Source: an uncultured Porphyromonadaceae bacterium
GTDB lineage: Bacteria > Bacteroidota > Bacteroidia > Bacteroidales > Muribaculaceae
DNA length: 64,000 bases
Assembly (NCBI GenBank): GCA_945873625.1
Contig: CAMCDS010000010.1
Span: 1 to 64,000 of the forward strand
Reading direction: 5' to 3'
The position numbers and the translations under genes are program-made. This document shows positions 17,744 to 26,930 of this stretch, piece after piece. The notes below the pieces were generated by a model. The model saw only the letters and a list, made by a program, of their open reading frames with translations, made no database searches and had not been told where the DNA came from. How positions within the stretch are numbered: position 1 is the stretch's first letter; every line of letters begins with the position of its first letter.

Positions 17744-19099
17744 ATGAGATTCCCTCTTTGCGCCATATTGCCGGCTATGCTTCTCGCTGCATCGTCGGGC
17801 TTGTCGTGTCTCGCTGCCTCAGTCTCTACCGGCAGCGGAACCGAGGCCATACAGGCCGAAGCCGACCGACAGTCGGGCCTGAACACCATTCTCGTGGTCA
17901 ACGCCGCCGGCACGGCAGAAATCACATACTCCGGCTCTTCCCCGAATCAGAAATGGTACAGGTATTCCAACCTCGGTGGCGGATATGCCGAAGAAATCGA
18001 CGGTGTGGTCTATGAGGGCAGCACCTCGACGCTACCCGCGGCCGAACTCGACATGGGCTACATAGTGGAAGACGGCGACAGCCGCTACTACTTCTGGCTC
18101 GTCGGCTACCGCAACTATCCCTTTTCAGTCGCATCGGTAAGCGTGTCGGATGAATCGGACTGCGACCGCACCGTATTGCTCACCGAAGGCACCGGAGCCG
18201 AAATACATTATTACGGCATCAACGGACGCCGGTTCACCCTCGACCGTGAAATAAAGGTGGAATACTACAACCTTGAATGGAACGACGAGAAATCGGAGTG
18301 GCAGCAGACGGAGACCGTCAAGACCATTCCGGCGCTGACATCACAGATTCCGGTGGTTCCTCCCGTGTATTGCGCCACAACGTTCACCGTCAGCGGCGAC
18401 CGCTTCTCGGAACAGTGGGGCACATCTTCATCTGCCACGAGCGGCAACTATCAGCCCAAGGCGGTCGACTGCCGCACCTCGGCCACACAGGAAGAGAAAG
18501 CCGAGACGGAGGAGGGGTCGAATGAAATCAACGGAGGCGGCGACGGACTCGGCGGATCGGCTCCGGCTGACATTCACTTCGAGGCATACATCACCGACGC
18601 CGTGATCCATCAGGAATGGCAGATAAGCTCCGACCCAACTTTCGACGACATCACCTACCGCCTGTCGGGTCAGGAACTCGACTTCACATTCAGGGAGGAA
18701 GGGCATTTCTACGTGCGGTTCTTCGGCAGCAACGCCGACGGATCGTGCGAGACCTACGGCGAGACATATACCGTCGACATCGGCGCTTCGGAGCTTAAAT
18801 GCCCCAACGCCTTCTCGCCCGGAGCCTCAGAGGGAGTCAACGACGAATGGAAGGTGTCTTACCGTTCGCTCGTGGAGTTTGAATGTTGGATTTTCGACCG
18901 ATACGGCACGCAGATGTACCATTTCAAAGACCCGGCGGGCGGATGGGACGGACGCTACAAGGGTAAGCTCGTGGCCCCCGGCGTGTATTATTATGTGATA
19001 AAGGCCAAAGGCGCCGACGGAAAGAACTATAAGAGAAGCGGCGACATCAACATACTGCGGTTCAAGGGAAGGAAAGGAAACCAGGGAAGCACGGAATGA
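17744..19099 (+). CDS. Secreted T9SS cargo with gliding-motility-type (CHU_C, type B) C-terminus
   Basis: A signal peptide (MRFPLCAILPAMLLAASSGL) is followed by about 340 residues of low-complexity, beta-rich sequence I do not recognise. The last 85 residues match the gliding-motility C-terminal domain: PNAFSP, GVNDEWKV, WIFDRYGTQMYHF, GGWDG, PGVYYYVIKAKG. In this phylum that domain is a type B sorting signal for secretion by the type IX system and surface attachment. I start at 17744, because the ATG at 17684 would bury the signal peptide behind 20 polar residues. It is 31 nt before uvrA. Function of the body is unknown. Confidence 0.8.
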   Translation: MRFPLCAILPAMLLAASSGLSCLAASVSTGSGTEAIQAEADRQSGLNTILVVNAAGTAEITYSGSSPNQKWYRYSNLGGGYAEEIDGVVYEGSTSTLPAAELDMGYIVEDGDSRYYFWLVGYRNYPFSVASVSVSDESDCDRTVLLTEGTGAEIHYYGINGRRFTLDREIKVEYYNLEWNDEKSEWQQTETVKTIPALTSQIPVVPPVYCATTFTVSGDRFSEQWGTSSSATSGNYQPKAVDCRTSATQEEKAETEEGSNEINGGGDGLGGSAPADIHFEAYITDAVIHQEWQISSDPTFDDITYRLSGQELDFTFREEGHFYVRFFGSNADGSCETYGETYTVDIGASELKCPNAFSPGASEGVNDEWKVSYRSLVEFECWIFDRYGTQMYHFKDPAGGWDGRYKGKLVAPGVYYYVIKAKGADGKNYKRSGDINILRFKGRKGNQGSTE

Positions 19100-19130
19100 C
19101 CCCTGCCGCAGGATAACCGACAAAACAGAA

Positions 19131-21968
19131 ATGCAGAATGAAACCATAGTGCCGGCCAGCTCCGTAGAGGTCTATGGAGCCAGAGTGCACAATCTTAAAA
19201 ACATAGACGTCAGCATACCGCACGGCTCGCTGACGGTCATAACCGGCCTCAGCGGCTGCGGAAAATCGTCGCTTGCTTTCGACACCATCTTCGCCGAAGG
19301 CCAGCGCCGCTATATCGAGACATTCTCGGCTTACGCACGCAATATGCTCGGCTCGCTCGAACGCCCCGACGTAGATAAAATCACCGGTCTATCGCCCGTG
19401 ATCAGTATCGAGCAGAAGACAGTGAACCGCAATCCGAGGTCGACGATAGGAACGACTACAGAAATCTACGACTTCTTCCGTCTGCTTTACGCGCGCCTCG
19501 GCGAGGCCCGCAGCTACATAAGCGGACTTCCGATGGTGAAATACACCAAAGACAAGATTGTAGACCTCATTGCAGAGAAATACGAAGGCCGCAAGGTCTA
19601 CATACTCTCCCCTCTTGTCAAAAACCGCAAGGGACACTACAAGGAGCTCTTCGAGAACCTGCGCAAGAAGGGATACCTCCACGTCAGAATCGACGGAGAG
19701 CTGCGCGAACTCGTCTACGGACTCAAGCTCGACCGATACCGCAACCACTCGGTGGAACTGGTGGTGGACCGGCTGCGCGTGGACAGCTCCGACCTCAGCA
19801 GGCTCAGGCAGACGGTGGAAGACGCGCTCAGGCAGGGCGACCGCCAGCTCATGGTCATCGACATGGAGACCGGCGAGGTGCGCCATTACAGCCAGATGCT
19901 GATGGACCCCGAGAGCGGACTCTCTTATCCCGAGCCCGCACCCCACAATTTCTCGTTCAACTCCCCCCAGGGCGCATGCCGCCGATGCAAGGGCCTCGGC
20001 TACGTAGACCTCGTCGACAGGGAAAAGATAATCCCCGACCAGACAAAATCGATTCACGAAGGGGCGATAGTACCGCTGGGCAAATATAAGAACTCGCTCA
20101 TATTCTGGCAGATCGAGGCAATATGCCGAATGCACGGAGCCGACATAAAGACTCCCGTCCGCGAACTTCCCGATGAGGCTCTCAACGACATCCTCACCGG
20201 CACCGACGTGCGCCTCGACCTCAAGAACGAAACCATGTCGACAAGCCGCTACGACGTGCCTTACGAGGGTCTTGTGAAATACATCGAGATGCAGCAGAGC
20301 CTCGACGCAGGCTCGGAAGCCAACAAGTGGAGCGGTCAGTTCTTCTCGCGCACGGTGTGCCCGGAATGTAACGGCGACCGCCTCAACAAGGTATCGCTCC
20401 ATTACTTCATCGACGGCAAGAGCATCGCCGACCTGGCCCGCATGGACCTCTCGGAACTATACGAATGGACGCAGGGACTTGAAGACCGCGTCGACCCGCA
20501 GAAGAGGCGTGTGGCCGAAGAGGTGCTGAAAGAGATACGAAGCCGCCTCGGCTTCCTGCTCGACGTGGGTCTCGAATACCTTTCGCTCAACCGCTCGTCG
20601 GCCTCGCTGAGCGGAGGAGAGAGCCAGCGCATCAGGCTCGCCACCCAGATAGGATCGCAGCTCGTCAACGTGCTCTATATCCTCGACGAGCCTTCGATCG
20701 GACTACACCAGCGCGACAACGTGCGCCTTATCGACTCGCTGAAGAAGCTGCGCGACATAGGCAACACCATTATAGTGGTGGAGCACGACAAGGACATCAT
20801 GAACGAAGCCGACTATATCGTCGACATCGGACCCGGCGCCGGCCGCAAGGGGGGCGAGGTGATGTTTCAGGGTTCGCCGGCCGAACTCCGCGCGTCCCAT
20901 ACCCTTACGTCCGACTACCTCTCGGGCGAGAAAGCCATCGAGATTCCGGCTTCACGCAGACCCGGCTCCGGGAAGACACTCGAAATACTCGGCGCCACCG
21001 GCAACAACCTCAAGGATGTGGACCTCACATTGCCGCTCGGCAAATTCATCTGCGTCTCAGGACTGAGCGGTTCAGGAAAGTCGAGCCTCATCAACGGCAC
21101 CCTGCAGCCTCTCCTATCCAAACGCTTCTACCGCTCGCTGGCAGAGCCTCTCCCCTTCCGCGAGGCGCGCGGACTCGAGAATATCGACAAGGTGGTAACT
21201 GTCGACCAGTCGCCTCTCGGACGCTCGCCGAGGTCGAATCCGGCCACGTATACCGGCATCTTCGCCGACATACGCAAACTCTTCGTGTCGCTCCCCGACG
21301 CGAAGATGAGGGGCTACAAGCCCGGGCGGTTCTCCTTCAACGTGGCCGGCGGCCGCTGCGAGACATGCAAGGGGAACGGCTACCGCACGATAGAGATGAA
21401 TTTCCTTCCCGACGTGCTCGTGCCCTGCGAGGAGTGCCACGGCAAGCGCTACAACCGCGAGACGCTGGAAGTGAGGTTCAAGGGCAAGTCGATTGCCGAT
21501 GTGCTCGAGATGACGGTCAACCAGGCGGTGGAGTTTTTCGAGAACGTCCCCGCCATACTTAAAAAGGTGAAGGTGCTTCAGGAGATAGGCCTCGGCTACA
21601 TAAAGCTCGGCCAGCCGTCGAGCACCCTCAGCGGAGGCGAAAACCAGCGCGTGAAGCTCGCGGCCGAACTATCGAAGAAAGACACCGGCAACACCCTCTT
21701 CATCCTCGACGAGCCTACCACCGGGCTCCACTTCGAAGACATCAGGGTGCTCCTCGGTGTGATAAAAAAGATAGTCGACAAGGGCAACACCATGGTCGTG
21801 ATCGAGCATAACCTCGACGTGCTCAAATGCGCCGACCACGTCATCGACCTCGGTCCCGACGGCGGACGCGACGGCGGACGCATCGTGGCCGAAGGCACGC
21901 CCGAAGAGGTAGCCATGACCGATACCCACACCGCACGCTTCCTGCGTCAGGAACTCGGCCTCGCATGA
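19131..21968 (+). CDS. uvrA: Excinuclease ABC subunit A
   Basis: DNA damage recognition ATPase of nucleotide excision repair. There are two ABC modules. The first has [17 protein letters not shown] and [16 protein letters not shown]; the second has [17 protein letters not shown] and [16 protein letters not shown]. Zinc-binding cysteine pairs appear at [28 protein letters not shown] and [10 protein letters not shown]. 945 aa is full length. It lies 31 nt after the T9SS cargo gene, so it may depend partly on that gene's transcript. Confidence 0.97.
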   Translation: MQNETIVPASSVEVYGARVHNLKNIDVSIPHGSLTVITGLSGCGKSSLAFDTIFAEGQRRYIETFSAYARNMLGSLERPDVDKITGLSPVISIEQKTVNRNPRSTIGTTTEIYDFFRLLYARLGEARSYISGLPMVKYTKDKIVDLIAEKYEGRKVYILSPLVKNRKGHYKELFENLRKKGYLHVRIDGELRELVYGLKLDRYRNHSVELVVDRLRVDSSDLSRLRQTVEDALRQGDRQLMVIDMETGEVRHYSQMLMDPESGLSYPEPAPHNFSFNSPQGACRRCKGLGYVDLVDREKIIPDQTKSIHEGAIVPLGKYKNSLIFWQIEAICRMHGADIKTPVRELPDEALNDILTGTDVRLDLKNETMSTSRYDVPYEGLVKYIEMQQSLDAGSEANKWSGQFFSRTVCPECNGDRLNKVSLHYFIDGKSIADLARMDLSELYEWTQGLEDRVDPQKRRVAEEVLKEIRSRLGFLLDVGLEYLSLNRSSASLSGGESQRIRLATQIGSQLVNVLYILDEPSIGLHQRDNVRLIDSLKKLRDIGNTIIVVEHDKDIMNEADYIVDIGPGAGRKGGEVMFQGSPAELRASHTLTSDYLSGEKAIEIPASRRPGSGKTLEILGATGNNLKDVDLTLPLGKFICVSGLSGSGKSSLINGTLQPLLSKRFYRSLAEPLPFREARGLENIDKVVTVDQSPLGRSPRSNPATYTGIFADIRKLFVSLPDAKMRGYKPGRFSFNVAGGRCETCKGNGYRTIEMNFLPDVLVPCEECHGKRYNRETLEVRFKGKSIADVLEMTVNQAVEFFENVPAILKKVKVLQEIGLGYIKLGQPSSTLSGGENQRVKLAAELSKKDTGNTLFILDEPTTGLHFEDIRVLLGVIKKIVDKGNTMVVIEHNLDVLKCADHVIDLGPDGGRDGGRIVAEGTPEEVAMTDTHTARFLRQELGLA

Positions 21969-22012
21969 AGAATTATCTTACGCATCATGGTCCGAATATC
22001 CGTGAAAATGAC

Positions 22013-22020
22013 TATCTTCG
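22013..22020 (+). promoter_or_regulatory. Possible -7 box upstream of the M3 peptidase gene
   Basis: TATCTTCG, one mismatch from TAnnTTTG, lies 68 bp before the gene. No TTTG at the -33 position. The same TATCTTCGCG string occurs upstream of tnaA, which gives it some weight. Confidence 0.3.
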
Positions 22021-22087
22021 CGCATTGAAAGAGGCCTTGCGGCCAATCAGACAGTCTTAAAACCCAATACCATCATAACCCGACATC

Positions 22088-24226
22088 ATGAAGAAATTAT
22101 TTATCAGCACATTAACTGCTATGACACTTTCCATGATCGCTTCGCCGACCCCGGCGGCGGCCGGCAATCCGCTGACGGAGCCCTCGAAGGCCCCGTTTGG
22201 CGCAGTGCCCTTCAATCTCATCACGCCCATCGACTATGAGAATGCCGTGATGCAGGGCATCAGAGAGCAGAACAATGAAATAAAGGCAATCACCGACCTT
22301 GCCGAGGCACCCAGCTTCGAGAACACAATCGTGGCTCTCGACCGTTCAGGCTCGCTCCTCACCCGCGCCACCCTCGCCCTCTCGAATGTGGAGCATGCCG
22401 TCGGCGACACCGTGCTCATGAACATCATGGCCAAGGTAACGCCCGTGCTCTCCGAACATTCGGCCGACATCATGCTCAACGATGCCCTCTGGAAGCGCGT
22501 GAAGCAGGTCTACGACAATCGTCAGTCGCGCACCGACCTCACCCCCGAAGACCAGCGTCTCATCTCCGAGACCTATCTCAACTTCGTAGAGTCCGGTGCC
22601 TCGCTCGAAGGCTCCGACCGCGACAAATACAAGGCTCTCAACAAGGAGCTCTCCGACCTCTCGCTCCGCTTCGCCCAGAACATCACCAACGGCATGAAAG
22701 ACCCCTCGCGCCAGCTCTGGCTCGAAGCCTCGCAGCTCGGCGGTCTCCCCGAGTCGATAGTGGCCGCAGCCCGTCAGGACGCCAAAGACGCCCTCGAGGC
22801 TCAGGGTAAGCAGGACAACGGTTCGCTCTACCTCTTCACCGTGTTCGCCCCCTCCTACAGCCCTTTCATGAAATATTCGTCGGAGCGGGACCTCAGAGAG
22901 AAGCTCTACCGCCTCTATAACTCTCGCAACATCGGAGGAGAATTTGACAACACCCAGATTCTGAAAGACATCGCCAACGTCCGCCTGGAAATGGCGAAGC
23001 TGCTCGGATTCGAGAATTTCGCCCAGTACCAGCTGCAGCGCACGATGGTAGGCTCGCAGAAAGCCATGGAGGATTTCCTCGACCAGCTCAACAAGGCTTA
23101 TACCCCCGCCATGAAGGCCGAGATGAAGGAAATCGAGGAGTTCGCCCAAAAGACCGAAGGCTCCGACTTCCGCCTAATGCCCTGGGATTATTCCTACTGG
23201 TCGGACAGACTGAAAAACGAGCGCTATGCATTCAGCGACGAAGACATGAAGCCCTACTTCGAGCTCAACCACACAATCAAGGGTGTATTCGGCCTCGCCG
23301 AGAAGCTCTACGGCTATAAGTTCAAGGAGAACAAGAACATTCCCGTCTACCACCCCGACGTGAAGGCCTACGAGGTTTACGACGGCAAGAAGCTGATGGG
23401 TCTCCTCTACGCCGACTTCTACTATCGTCCCGGCAAGGCTCCCGGCGCGTGGATGACCGAGTTCCGCCCCGAATCGAAAGACGACAAAGGCAACAAGGAG
23501 ATACCTATCATCTCCATCGTGTGCAACTTCTCCAAGCCCGTCGGCAACAACGCCGTGCTGCTCAACCCCTACGAGGTGGAAACCTTCCTCCACGAGTTCG
23601 GCCACGCCCTTCACGGACTTTCGGCCGACACGAAGTATTCCTCGCTCAGCGGCACCAACGTATACCACGACTTTGTGGAGCTCTTCTCGCAGTTCAACGA
23701 GAACTATCTCACCGAAAAGCAGTTCCTCGACGGCTTCGCCAAACACTATAAGACCGGCAAGCCCATGCCCCAGGAGCTTATCGACAAGTTTATCCGCGCC
23801 TCCCAGTATGGAGCCGCCTACGCCTGCATGCGCCAGCTCGGCTTCGGATATCTCGACAAGGCATACTATACCATCACCGAACCTCTCCGCGCTTCGGCCG
23901 ACATCGAGGAATTTGAGAAGAATGCCCAGAATCCCGTCAGAGTGTTCGACGCCGTGGAAGGCTGCATGACCTCCCCCTCGTTCGGCCATATCTTCTCGGG
24001 TGGCTATGCCTCGGGCTACTACGGCTACAAATGGGCCGAGATGCTCGACGCCGACGCTTTCGCAGCCTTCAAGGAACACGGCATCTTCGACAAGAATACG
24101 GCCCGCAAGTTCCAGAAGATGCTCCGTTCGGGCGGCACCGTTCCCCCGATGGACCTCTACATCGAGTTCCGCGGCAAGAAGCCTACTGTCGACGCCCTCA
24201 TGGAGCGCGACGGCATCCGCCGCTGA
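22088..24226 (+). CDS. M3 family metallopeptidase (peptidyl-dipeptidase Dcp-like), exported
   Basis: Zinc oligopeptidase. A signal peptide (residues 1 to about 26, ending TPAAAG) exports it to the periplasm. The zinc motif HEFGH is at residues 502-506, within TFLHEFGHALHGLSA, and a downstream acidic segment (HDFVELFSQFNENY) supplies the third ligand. The C-terminal GHIFSGGYASGYYGYKWAEM is typical of the Dcp branch. 712 aa matches Dcp. It probably trims dipeptides from peptides in the envelope. Stands alone, ending at a strong terminator. Confidence 0.92.
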   Translation: MKKLFISTLTAMTLSMIASPTPAAAGNPLTEPSKAPFGAVPFNLITPIDYENAVMQGIREQNNEIKAITDLAEAPSFENTIVALDRSGSLLTRATLALSNVEHAVGDTVLMNIMAKVTPVLSEHSADIMLNDALWKRVKQVYDNRQSRTDLTPEDQRLISETYLNFVESGASLEGSDRDKYKALNKELSDLSLRFAQNITNGMKDPSRQLWLEASQLGGLPESIVAAARQDAKDALEAQGKQDNGSLYLFTVFAPSYSPFMKYSSERDLREKLYRLYNSRNIGGEFDNTQILKDIANVRLEMAKLLGFENFAQYQLQRTMVGSQKAMEDFLDQLNKAYTPAMKAEMKEIEEFAQKTEGSDFRLMPWDYSYWSDRLKNERYAFSDEDMKPYFELNHTIKGVFGLAEKLYGYKFKENKNIPVYHPDVKAYEVYDGKKLMGLLYADFYYRPGKAPGAWMTEFRPESKDDKGNKEIPIISIVCNFSKPVGNNAVLLNPYEVETFLHEFGHALHGLSADTKYSSLSGTNVYHDFVELFSQFNENYLTEKQFLDGFAKHYKTGKPMPQELIDKFIRASQYGAAYACMRQLGFGYLDKAYYTITEPLRASADIEEFEKNAQNPVRVFDAVEGCMTSPSFGHIFSGGYASGYYGYKWAEMLDADAFAAFKEHGIFDKNTARKFQKMLRSGGTVPPMDLYIEFRGKKPTVDALMERDGIRR

Positions 24227-24254
24227 TGCAGGCTCCGCAGCCGACTCTACTGTT

Positions 24255-24286
24255 CAAGGCTCTGCGACTCCGGTCGCGGAGCCTTG
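24255..24286 (+). terminator. Terminator of the M3 peptidase gene
   Basis: A 14-bp stem, CAAGGCTCTGCGAC (24255-24268) with GTCGCGGAGCCTTG (24273-24286), including one G-U pair and a TCCG tetraloop. An AT-rich stretch rather than a pure T-run follows. Confidence 0.75.
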
Positions 24287-24389
24287 ATTATAAGCGGCGG
24301 AAGAAATGTATAATATATTTATATTTATACAAAAATTTCCAATATTCTGAACATATAGACTAAATATCAATTTTTTAACGATTTTTTAA

Positions 24390-24431
24390 GAATGAAAATC
24401 GATGCGGTTTCATTCATTTTTTGTATCTTCG
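24390..24431 (+). promoter_or_regulatory. tnaA promoter region with operator-like inverted repeat
   Basis: A perfect 8-bp inverted repeat, GAATGAAA (24390-24397) and TTTCATTC (24408-24415), spans the place where the -33 element should be. Its centre contains ATCGAT. A -7-like TATCTTCG follows at 24424-24431. No TTTG is found at -33, as expected of a promoter that needs an activator or is covered by a regulator. The region 24287-24389 is AT-rich with no coding signal and no TnaC-like leader peptide that I can find. Confidence 0.5.
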
Positions 24432-24476
24432 CGGAAAATAACAACGCATTTCACAAACTAAACAAATTAAAATATC

Positions 24477-25856
24477 ATGGAACTTCCGTTTTCAGAATCC
24501 TGGAAAATCAAAATGGTTGAGCCCATCCGCAAGAGCACACGCGAAGAGCGTGAGCAGTGGCTCAAAGAAGCAAACTACAACGTATTCATGCTGAAGTCGG
24601 AGCAGGTGTTCATCGACTGCATCACCGACTCGGGCACAGGCGCCATGAGCGACCGTCAGTGGGCCGCCATGATGACCGGTGACGAGGCTTATGCCGGCGC
24701 ACGCTCATTCTTCGAGCTCAAAGACACCATCACCAAAATCACCGGCTTCGACTACGTGATTCCCACCCACCAGGGACGCGCCGCCGAAAACGTGCTCTTC
24801 TCCCACCTCGTGAAGGCCGGCGACATCGTGCCGGGCAACTCGCACTTCGACACCACAAAGGGACACATCGAGAGCCGCAAGGCCTTCGCTGTAGACTGCA
24901 CTGTCGATGAGGCCAAGAACACTCAGCTTGAAGTTCCCTTCAAGGGCAACGTCGACCCCAAGAAGCTTGAGGCCTGCCTCGCCGAGAACGCCGACAAGAT
25001 TCCCTTCATCATCGTTACCATCACCAACAACACCGCCGGCGGTCAGCCCGTGAGCATGGCCAACCTCGCCGAGGTGCGCAAGATAGCCGACAAATACGGC
25101 AAGCGTGTGATTTTCGACTCCGCACGTTTCGCCGAGAACGCCTACTTCATCAAGACCCGTGAAGAGGGCTATGCCGACAAGACCATCAAGGAAATCTGCC
25201 GCGAGATGTTCGCTCTCGCCGACGGCATGACGATGTCGGCTAAGAAAGACGGCCTCGTGAACATGGGCGGATTCATCGCAACCCGCTGGGAAGACTGGTA
25301 TGAGGGCGCAAAGAAATACTGCATCCCCTTCGAAGGCTTCCTCACCTACGGCGGTATGAACGGCCGCGACATGGCCGCACTCGCCGTCGGTCTCGATGAG
25401 AACACTGAGTTCGACATGCTCCAGACCCGCATCAAGCAGGTTGAATACCTCGCCAAGAAGCTCGACGAGTATGGCATCCCCTATCAGCGTCCTGTAGGCG
25501 GCCACGCCGTCTTCATCGACGCCGACAAGGTGCTCGACCGCATCCCCAAAGAGGAGTTCCCCGCCCAGACGCTCACCATCGAGCTCTACCGCGAGGCCGG
25601 CGTACGCGGCTGCGAAATCGGCTACATCCTCGCCGACCGTGATCCCGTAACCCGCGAGAACCGCTTCGGTGGCAACGACTTCCTCCGCCTCTGCATCTGC
25701 CGCCGCACATACACCAACAACCACATGGACGTGATTGCTGCTGCGCTCAAGAACGTTTACGACCGTCGCCACGAGATTACCCGCGGCGTGAAGATCGTAT
25801 GGGAGACAGAGCTCATGCGCCACTTCACCGTGAAACTCGAGCCCCTCGGAAAGTAA
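24477..25856 (+). CDS. tnaA: Tryptophanase (tryptophan indole-lyase)
   Basis: PLP enzyme that splits tryptophan to indole, pyruvate and ammonia. The PLP lysine is in TMSAKKDGLVNMGGF, most likely Lys257. Aldolase-fold landmarks include TDSGTGAMSDRQWAAMM, PTHQGRAAENVLF, FDSARFAENAYFIK and the late RLCICRRTYTNNHMDV. Overall sequence resembles the Bacteroides tryptophanases I remember. Tyrosine phenol-lyase is the close alternative and shares most motifs. 459 aa is normal. Monocistronic: own promoter region upstream, hairpin terminator downstream. It would make this organism an indole producer. Confidence 0.88.
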   Translation: MELPFSESWKIKMVEPIRKSTREEREQWLKEANYNVFMLKSEQVFIDCITDSGTGAMSDRQWAAMMTGDEAYAGARSFFELKDTITKITGFDYVIPTHQGRAAENVLFSHLVKAGDIVPGNSHFDTTKGHIESRKAFAVDCTVDEAKNTQLEVPFKGNVDPKKLEACLAENADKIPFIIVTITNNTAGGQPVSMANLAEVRKIADKYGKRVIFDSARFAENAYFIKTREEGYADKTIKEICREMFALADGMTMSAKKDGLVNMGGFIATRWEDWYEGAKKYCIPFEGFLTYGGMNGRDMAALAVGLDENTEFDMLQTRIKQVEYLAKKLDEYGIPYQRPVGGHAVFIDADKVLDRIPKEEFPAQTLTIELYREAGVRGCEIGYILADRDPVTRENRFGGNDFLRLCICRRTYTNNHMDVIAAALKNVYDRRHEITRGVKIVWETELMRHFTVKLEPLGK

Positions 25857-25931
25857 TTCCGGCCGGCCGACACTCCGGAAACAGTTTTTTTTGAATCCGG
25901 GTGTAACAATTCCGACATAACGCAGTCTTAT

Positions 25932-25966
25932 AAAGTGTCGGGGGCTTTGGAAGCCTCCGGCACTTT
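25932..25966 (+). terminator. Terminator of tnaA
   Basis: A 16-bp stem, AAAGTGTCGGGGGCTT (25932-25947) with AAGCCTCCGGCACTTT (25951-25966), two G-U pairs and a 3-nt loop. It is followed by CAAATTTTAA. Confidence 0.85.
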
Positions 25967-25995
25967 CAAATTTTAACCGAACAACAAAACATCTT

Positions 25996-26847
25996 ATGAA
26001 AACATCATCCATCATCCGGCTTATCGCGGCCGCCCCGGCGCTCATGCTCTGCTCATGCAGCGTAGTGGCCGAGAAATCCGACATCGCGGATGCCGACGCC
26101 AAGTTCGTCGACCGCACTTTCAAAGTAGGCAGTTTCAAAAGCATCGAGACCTCGACCGTGGTCAACTTCAAGATCAGTCAGGGCAACAAGACATCACTTT
26201 CGCTGCGCGCGCCGTCAAACCTCATAGACTATATCACCGTGAAGGTAGAAGACGGAGTGCTGCGCGTTGACGCAAAGAAAGGTAAAAGGTTTCATAATCC
26301 GGGCGACAAGTTCAACATGACGGTTACCGTCCCGACCCTCAACGCCATTACCACCACCGGAACAGGCGACATCAAGTTCTCCGGCAAGTTCAAGACCGGC
26401 GACTTCAAGGCTACGAGTTCGGGTACCGGCGACATCGACATGCCCGACTTCCTTGCCAGCGACCTTTACATCACCTCCACCGGAACAGGCGACGTCGACT
26501 TCAACGGATCCGTAAATTCGGCAAGCATCACGAGCTCCGGCACGGGCGACGTCGAGTTCACCTCGTCGAAATGCGAACGTCTGACCGGCACCACGTCAGG
26601 CACCGGCGACATCGAGCTGAAAGGCTCCGCCAGCTATGCCGAGCTATACTCTTACGGCACCGGCGACATCAAGGCACGCCGGTTCTCGGCCGCCGAAGTG
26701 AACGCCACCACATCGGGCACCGGCGACATCGACTGCACCGCCACCCGCAGCTTCAAGGGAAGCGCCGGAGGCACAGGCGAAATCATCGTCTACGGCAATC
26801 CCGCCGTCCGCACTTCGGAAACGAAACGGATAAAATACATGAAATAG
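25996..26847 (+). CDS. DUF2807 (GIN domain) beta-helix lipoprotein
   Basis: A signal peptide ending in a plausible lipobox (ALMLCSC) suggests a periplasmic or surface lipoprotein. The domain start KVGSFKSIETSTVVNFKISQ is typical of DUF2807 adhesin-like proteins. The second half holds eight units of a roughly 20-residue repeat centred on (S/T)GTG(D/E)(I/V), as expected for rungs of a right-handed beta-helix. One unit reads SYGTGDI and the last GGTGEI. Regular Gly-Thr-Gly-Asp turns could bind metal or sugar, but this is speculation. No functional context: it stands between tnaA and a terminator shared with the facing channel gene. Confidence 0.85.
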   Translation: MKTSSIIRLIAAAPALMLCSCSVVAEKSDIADADAKFVDRTFKVGSFKSIETSTVVNFKISQGNKTSLSLRAPSNLIDYITVKVEDGVLRVDAKKGKRFHNPGDKFNMTVTVPTLNAITTTGTGDIKFSGKFKTGDFKATSSGTGDIDMPDFLASDLYITSTGTGDVDFNGSVNSASITSSGTGDVEFTSSKCERLTGTTSGTGDIELKGSASYAELYSYGTGDIKARRFSAAEVNATTSGTGDIDCTATRSFKGSAGGTGEIIVYGNPAVRTSETKRIKYMK

Positions 26848-26863
26848 ACCCCCATCCCTACAC

Positions 26864-26920
26864 CAAAATAAAGAAGTCGCTCCCCCGGCATAGGCTGGCG
26901 GAGCGACTTCTTGTATTTTG
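26864..26920. terminator. Bidirectional terminator between the DUF2807 and mscS genes
   Basis: A 13-bp perfect stem, AAGAAGTCGCTCC (26871-26883) with GGAGCGACTTCTT (26900-26912). It is extended after a one-base bulge by CAAAATA (26864-26870) with TATTTTG (26914-26920). A/T-rich flanks on both sides suit convergent genes. Confidence 0.9.
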
Positions 26921-26930
26921 GAGCGAAGTG

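Noticed and set aside
24287..24476. TnaC-like leader peptide before tnaA
   Set aside because: No short frame with a critical Trp and a terminal Pro, and no Rho-type region resembling the enterobacterial leader.
24705..26171. 488-codon open frame antisense to tnaA
   Set aside because: Shadow frame; it crosses the tnaA terminator and the start of the next gene without any conserved sequence.
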